Below, piece by piece: positions 6,560 to 9,364 of a DNA stretch of 9,364 nucleotides (positions within the stretch are counted from its first letter, which is position 1; the number at the start of each line of letters is the position of its first letter). The notes beneath the pieces were generated by a model, which saw only the letters and a list, made by a program, of their open reading frames with translations, had not been told where the DNA came from and ran no database searches. Where the stretch lies: the NCBI GenBank assembly GCA_016295005.1, contig JAEDMA010000053.1, positions 1-9,364 on the forward strand, in the 5' to 3' direction. Source of the stretch: Christensenellaceae bacterium (lineage in GTDB: Bacteria > Bacillota > Clostridia > Christensenellales > Borkfalkiaceae). A program made the translations under genes and the position numbers.

Positions 6560-9226
6560 TTATTTTACTATTTCCAATTCCCAGATTTTTTCTAACGGAG
6601 AACTGTACGGATTTACTTTTTCCGTAAGACCTTTTATCGTCTTGGAATTGTAAGCGTACAACGTTTTACGTTGATAAATAGGCATTTCGACGGCAAGATC
6701 CAAAACAAGACTCATTGCGTTCTTATAAATCGTCTTTCTTCCGTCTGCGGTTGCGCTGTCATCTCTTTCGAGAGTTTCTCTGCCTTTATCGATCAATTCG
6801 CTTAACTGATTGATAATGTTCATTTCGGTTCTGTAAGTAACCGGATCTGCTTTGATTTCTCTGTAACCCCAGGCATAAACGGAAGTTGCGGTAGAATTCT
6901 TGTGATATACCTGATACATATCGGGGTCGATTGTAGACCCCCATGCAGCCGCCCAGACCTGAAGCGAACCTGTAGAAAGTTTCGTAAGAGCCTGAGAATC
7001 GGCTTTAACTTCTACGTTCCAACCGAGATAGTTCAAAATGGTCGCCGCTTTTCTGAATACGGTGTACGTCGGGTGTTCGGAAATGGAAGAACCGGCTATT
7101 GTGAAAGTTATGTCGTGGCTTACGTTTTTCGGCTCTTTCTTCATTAACTCTCTTATTTTAGTAAGAGCGTCGGGATATCTGTCTTCCATGCTTTCTTTCG
7201 TCTCGTTTGCATCGTCATCGGTCCACTGAGTATATTCGTGACCGTTGGCTTCATTCTTCGGGTATGCCCAACTTACCTTGGACATAGGCCATTCGATAAT
7301 TTCGCAAGTACCGGCTTCATAATAAGATTTAGCAAGTTTCGCGTCCATTGCCGCCATAATCGCTCTACGGGTATAGATATTAGGAACTTTACCCGCGTTG
7401 ATACCTACGTAGCCGTAACCTAACTGCCATGCGTCAAGAGTGGTGAAGCCCTGGCTTTCCATAGATCTTAATTCTTCTGAGTTGGCTTTGGTGAACTGCG
7501 GAGTGATGTAATCGACTTCGCCGCTTCTTAATTTGTCAATCGCGTTGGTAGAACTTACAACTTGTAAACGAAGTTTTTTGGCATTAACTTCAAACATAAA
7601 GTTTTCGTTCGCTTTATAGTATACGACGTTGCTCTTCCAGAAAGCGGATCCCGTGGGGTTATCCGAATTGTTTTCGTCGGTAGCCATAAACGCGCCTGCG
7701 CCGACGGGAACTTCAACGTTTCTCTGCGATTGAATTACGTCAGACTGGAATTTCGAATCCGCAAATTTAACGCCGAATTTATTGTTTTTAATATCGATTT
7801 CTTCGTTCGTATAAATATGAGAAGGTGCAACCGAGAACGAGAAGTTATAAATCGCCTTGGGGTCAACGCCTTCGATGGTGATTTCCAAAACGTCGTATTC
7901 GTCGTCGTTTACGGGTTTACCCTTCGCATCGTGTTCTTTAGCAACTTTATAAGTTCTCATGTTGCTGCCGGTGCCGAAAGTCACGCTTGCGGGAGCGTCT
8001 TCCGTATGACCTAAGGATCTGATCCCGGAAATGTTAGGAATACCTCCTTCACCCATGTTGTTGTGAAGAATTATATCTTTCGCCGCCGCGGTATATAACG
8101 TGGTAAGGGTTCCGTAAGTACCGTAATAAGTTAATACTTCTAAAAGATTTGCCTTAATCTTATCGCTATATACTCTTTCGATCGCTGCTTCCTCGGTTGT
8201 ATAGTTGGAAGCAATTTCGGTATTGTTGAATTTAACGATATGGTTTCTGTCTTTTTTACCTTCAACGTCCAGATATTCGGGAGTAATATAGCCTTCGTAC
8301 AAGAAGAACTTAAAGATCTCGCTGCTTAATTCTTTTGCCCAGGGTTTATATTTATCCGTGGTAACGTCGTAAGATTCTTTTGCCGCTTTAAAGTCTGACT
8401 GCAATTCTTCTTTGAAGGTTTTAAGGGTAAGTTCGTAGTCGGCAAGAACCTTCGCTTTATAATCTTCCGTCTTTAAAGTTTTTTGTTCTTCTTTATTAGC
8501 GACGGCTTCAATATAACCGGAAGGTATTTCTTCTTCCCAATTGTTGATATAAGATCTCATCTGCGTTTCGGTTGCGGAATAAGAATTGCCGCTTCCGGAT
8601 AATACAGCCTTTTCCTTATATATCATTTTAAGGAAGTTTATTCTTTCTTTCGCTCTGCTTGCCGCGTCGCTGTTAATAATTTCTTCTTCCTTAACGCCGC
8701 TGCCGGAAAGTTTCTTCTGCGTTCTGTAATCTTTTAAGCCTTTAATTTTGATAGAATACATTGTGGAAGAACCCGTATAAACAGGGTCTAAGTATTCGTA
8801 CATATTAAACAGAACGTCGTTCATGGTGAGCGGTTCGCCGTCGGAAAATTTCAGATCGTTTTTAATAACGAATCTGTAAACGGTTTGAGAATTATCGTCT
8901 GCTTTATCGATTTCATAATCTAACGCGACTGTTTCGTAATCTTTACCCGCAACAGTTTCCGCTTCACCCTCGTCTTCGCCCGTCACAGGATTTATTTTCT
9001 CTTTATATTTGGTAGTAAGCATACCTATCTGAGTAAGGCCTACTACTTCCATGTCGGTTCCGGACGTAGCATAGAAAGGATTGAAAAGACCGCTTAATTC
9101 TTCGGTCATGATAACTATGCTGTCCTTCTTTCCGCCGCCGCCGCAGCCCGTCAACATGGGTACTGCGGTAAACATCATGGTTAAGCCCATAAATGCGCTG
9201 ACCGCGCGAACAAATTTTTTCTTCAT
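6560..9226 (-). CDS. oppA: Oversized oligopeptide-binding lipoprotein OppA (SBP family 5)
   Basis: The extracytoplasmic binding protein that captures the ligand and passes it to OppB/OppC. I place the start at 9226 because GGAGG lies seven bases upstream and the protein then begins with a clean lipoprotein signal: MKKKFVR, a hydrophobic stretch, and lipobox LTGC with Cys28 as the lipidated residue. Family-5 features include LSGLFNPFYAT (44-54), the YRFVIKNDLKFSDGEPLT block with NDVLFNMYEYLDP (117-148), APSHIYT (467-473), VPVGAGAFMA (506-515), the LGYGYVGINAG and RRAIMAAMDAKLAK blocks (602-633), and AWGSTIDPDMYQVY (761-774). It ends with the usual YSSPLEKIWELEI. The mature part is about 860 residues, whereas 500-570 is usual. 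Most of the excess is an insertion at about residues 165-396. Peptide is the default substrate by family, but family-5 proteins also bind nickel, haem, sugars and opines, so specificity is open. Confidence 0.92.
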   Translation of the reverse strand: MKKKFVRAVSAFMGLTMMFTAVPMLTGCGGGGKKDSIVIMTEELSGLFNPFYATSGTDMEVVGLTQIGMLTTKYKEKINPVTGEDEGEAETVAGKDYETVALDYEIDKADDNSQTVYRFVIKNDLKFSDGEPLTMNDVLFNMYEYLDPVYTGSSTMYSIKIKGLKDYRTQKKLSGSGVKEEEIINSDAASRAKERINFLKMIYKEKAVLSGSGNSYSATETQMRSYINNWEEEIPSGYIEAVANKEEQKTLKTEDYKAKVLADYELTLKTFKEELQSDFKAAKESYDVTTDKYKPWAKELSSEIFKFFLYEGYITPEYLDVEGKKDRNHIVKFNNTEIASNYTTEEAAIERVYSDKIKANLLEVLTYYGTYGTLTTLYTAAAKDIILHNNMGEGGIPNISGIRSLGHTEDAPASVTFGTGSNMRTYKVAKEHDAKGKPVNDDEYDVLEITIEGVDPKAIYNFSFSVAPSHIYTNEEIDIKNNKFGVKFADSKFQSDVIQSQRNVEVPVGAGAFMATDENNSDNPTGSAFWKSNVVYYKANENFMFEVNAKKLRLQVVSSTNAIDKLRSGEVDYITPQFTKANSEELRSMESQGFTTLDAWQLGYGYVGINAGKVPNIYTRRAIMAAMDAKLAKSYYEAGTCEIIEWPMSKVSWAYPKNEANGHEYTQWTDDDANETKESMEDRYPDALTKIRELMKKEPKNVSHDITFTIAGSSISEHPTYTVFRKAATILNYLGWNVEVKADSQALTKLSTGSLQVWAAAWGSTIDPDMYQVYHKNSTATSVYAWGYREIKADPVTYRTEMNIINQLSELIDKGRETLERDDSATADGRKTIYKNAMSLVLDLAVEMPIYQRKTLYAYNSKTIKGLTEKVNPYSSPLEKIWELEIVK
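8039..8734 (-). other. Large insertion within the OppA binding-protein fold
   Basis: This codes for residues 165-396 of OppA, lying between the conserved NDVLFNMYEYLDP segment and the strand region that leads to APSHIY. In ordinary family-5 proteins these two parts are separated by only a few tens of residues. The inserted part is rich in Lys, Glu, Ala and Tyr, has long stretches with a helical pattern (for example 188-208, 240-285 and 344-368), has no cysteine, and includes a small GSG-containing spacer (209-213). Codon use looks like that of the rest of the gene and the frame is continuous, so it is not a recent element insertion. I do not recognise it as a known domain. Confidence 0.65.
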
Positions 9227-9233
9227 TTTTTTA

Positions 9234-9238
9234 CCTCC
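9234..9238 (-). promoter_or_regulatory. Ribosome binding site deciding the oppA start
   Basis: GGAGG on the minus strand (within ACGGAGGTAA), seven bases before the ATG at 9226-9224. It favours this start over the in-frame ATG at 9289, which would put a charged 21-residue stretch in front of the lipoprotein signal. The site lies directly after the stop codon of the upstream reading frame (9242-9240). Confidence 0.88.
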
Positions 9239-9239
9239 G

Positions 9240-9364
9240 TTATTGTATAACATAAGATTCTTCGGGCTTCGTCTGCTCTCCGAATGCAAATGTGATGTTA
9301 CCTTCGCTATCTATCTGAACGTTTTCGGGATTAAACATATAGTCATAACCGTTAAACGATTGTT
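9240..9364 (-). CDS. C-terminal fragment of an unrecognised upstream gene
   Basis: On the minus strand a reading frame enters from the window edge (first full codon at 9362) and runs 40 codons to a TAA at 9242-9240. The fragment reads QSFNGYDYMFNPENVQIDSE, then GNITFAFGEQTKPEESYVIQ. It is soluble and acidic, with the amino-acid make-up of a real protein end. The other two frames of this strand are closed by stop codons in the same stretch. The stop lies 13 bases before the oppA ATG, with the oppA ribosome binding site in between, a typical operon junction. If genuine, oppA is not the first gene of its transcript, or its promoter lies inside this gene. Forty residues are too few to assign a family. 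Confidence 0.6.
   Translation of the reverse strand, partial: QSFNGYDYMFNPENVQIDSEGNITFAFGEQTKPEESYVIQ

Overview
The window carries a nearly complete oligopeptide/dipeptide-type ABC importer operon (oppA-oppB-oppC-oppD-oppF plus one small membrane protein gene), read on the minus strand from about 9226 down to 1625. A separate minus-strand MATE-family efflux transporter gene follows at 95-1492. The last 125 bases (9240-9364) hold the 3' end of another minus-strand reading frame just upstream of oppA. I see no + strand gene, tRNA, rRNA, CRISPR array or insertion sequence.

Organism (inference): probably a Bacillota/Clostridia-like bacterium. The DNA is moderately AT-rich, the substrate-binding protein is a lipoprotein with a clear lipobox, several genes have GGAGG-type ribosome binding sites, and the genes are packed tightly in one direction. 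The genetic code looks standard. I cannot name a genus from the sequence alone.

Layout, in order of transcription (high to low coordinates): 9364-9240, C-terminal 40 codons of an unrecognised gene; 9226-6560, OppA lipoprotein; 6536-5547, OppB permease; 5535-4453, OppC permease; 4450-3092, OppD ATPase; 3090-1921, OppF ATPase; 1918-1625, a 97-residue single-span membrane protein; 1620-1595, a hairpin that probably ends the operon; 1492-95, the MATE transporter; 44-1, a perfect 44-base palindrome that probably acts as a terminator. Gaps inside the operon are 23, 11, 2, 1 and 2 bases, and several ribosome binding sites overlap the preceding stop codon, so translation is probably coupled.

How the parts work together: OppA, anchored on the outer face of the membrane, should capture a peptide or peptide-like ligand and deliver it to the OppB/OppC channel. 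OppD and OppF hydrolyse ATP on the cytoplasmic side. All catalytic motifs are intact in both ATPases, and both carry the same C-x5-C-x6-C-x17-C pattern near the C terminus, suggesting an Fe-S cluster in each.

What is unusual is extra protein added to an otherwise ordinary importer. OppA is 888 residues, with an insertion of about 230 residues. OppD has a 65-70 residue insertion, part of it repetitive, between Walker A and the Q-loop. OppC, OppD and OppF each have a charged N-terminal extension (OppF acidic, OppD basic). The operon ends in a small membrane protein I do not recognise. I found no clear sign of a wholly new system; the best candidates for new biology are these add-ons.
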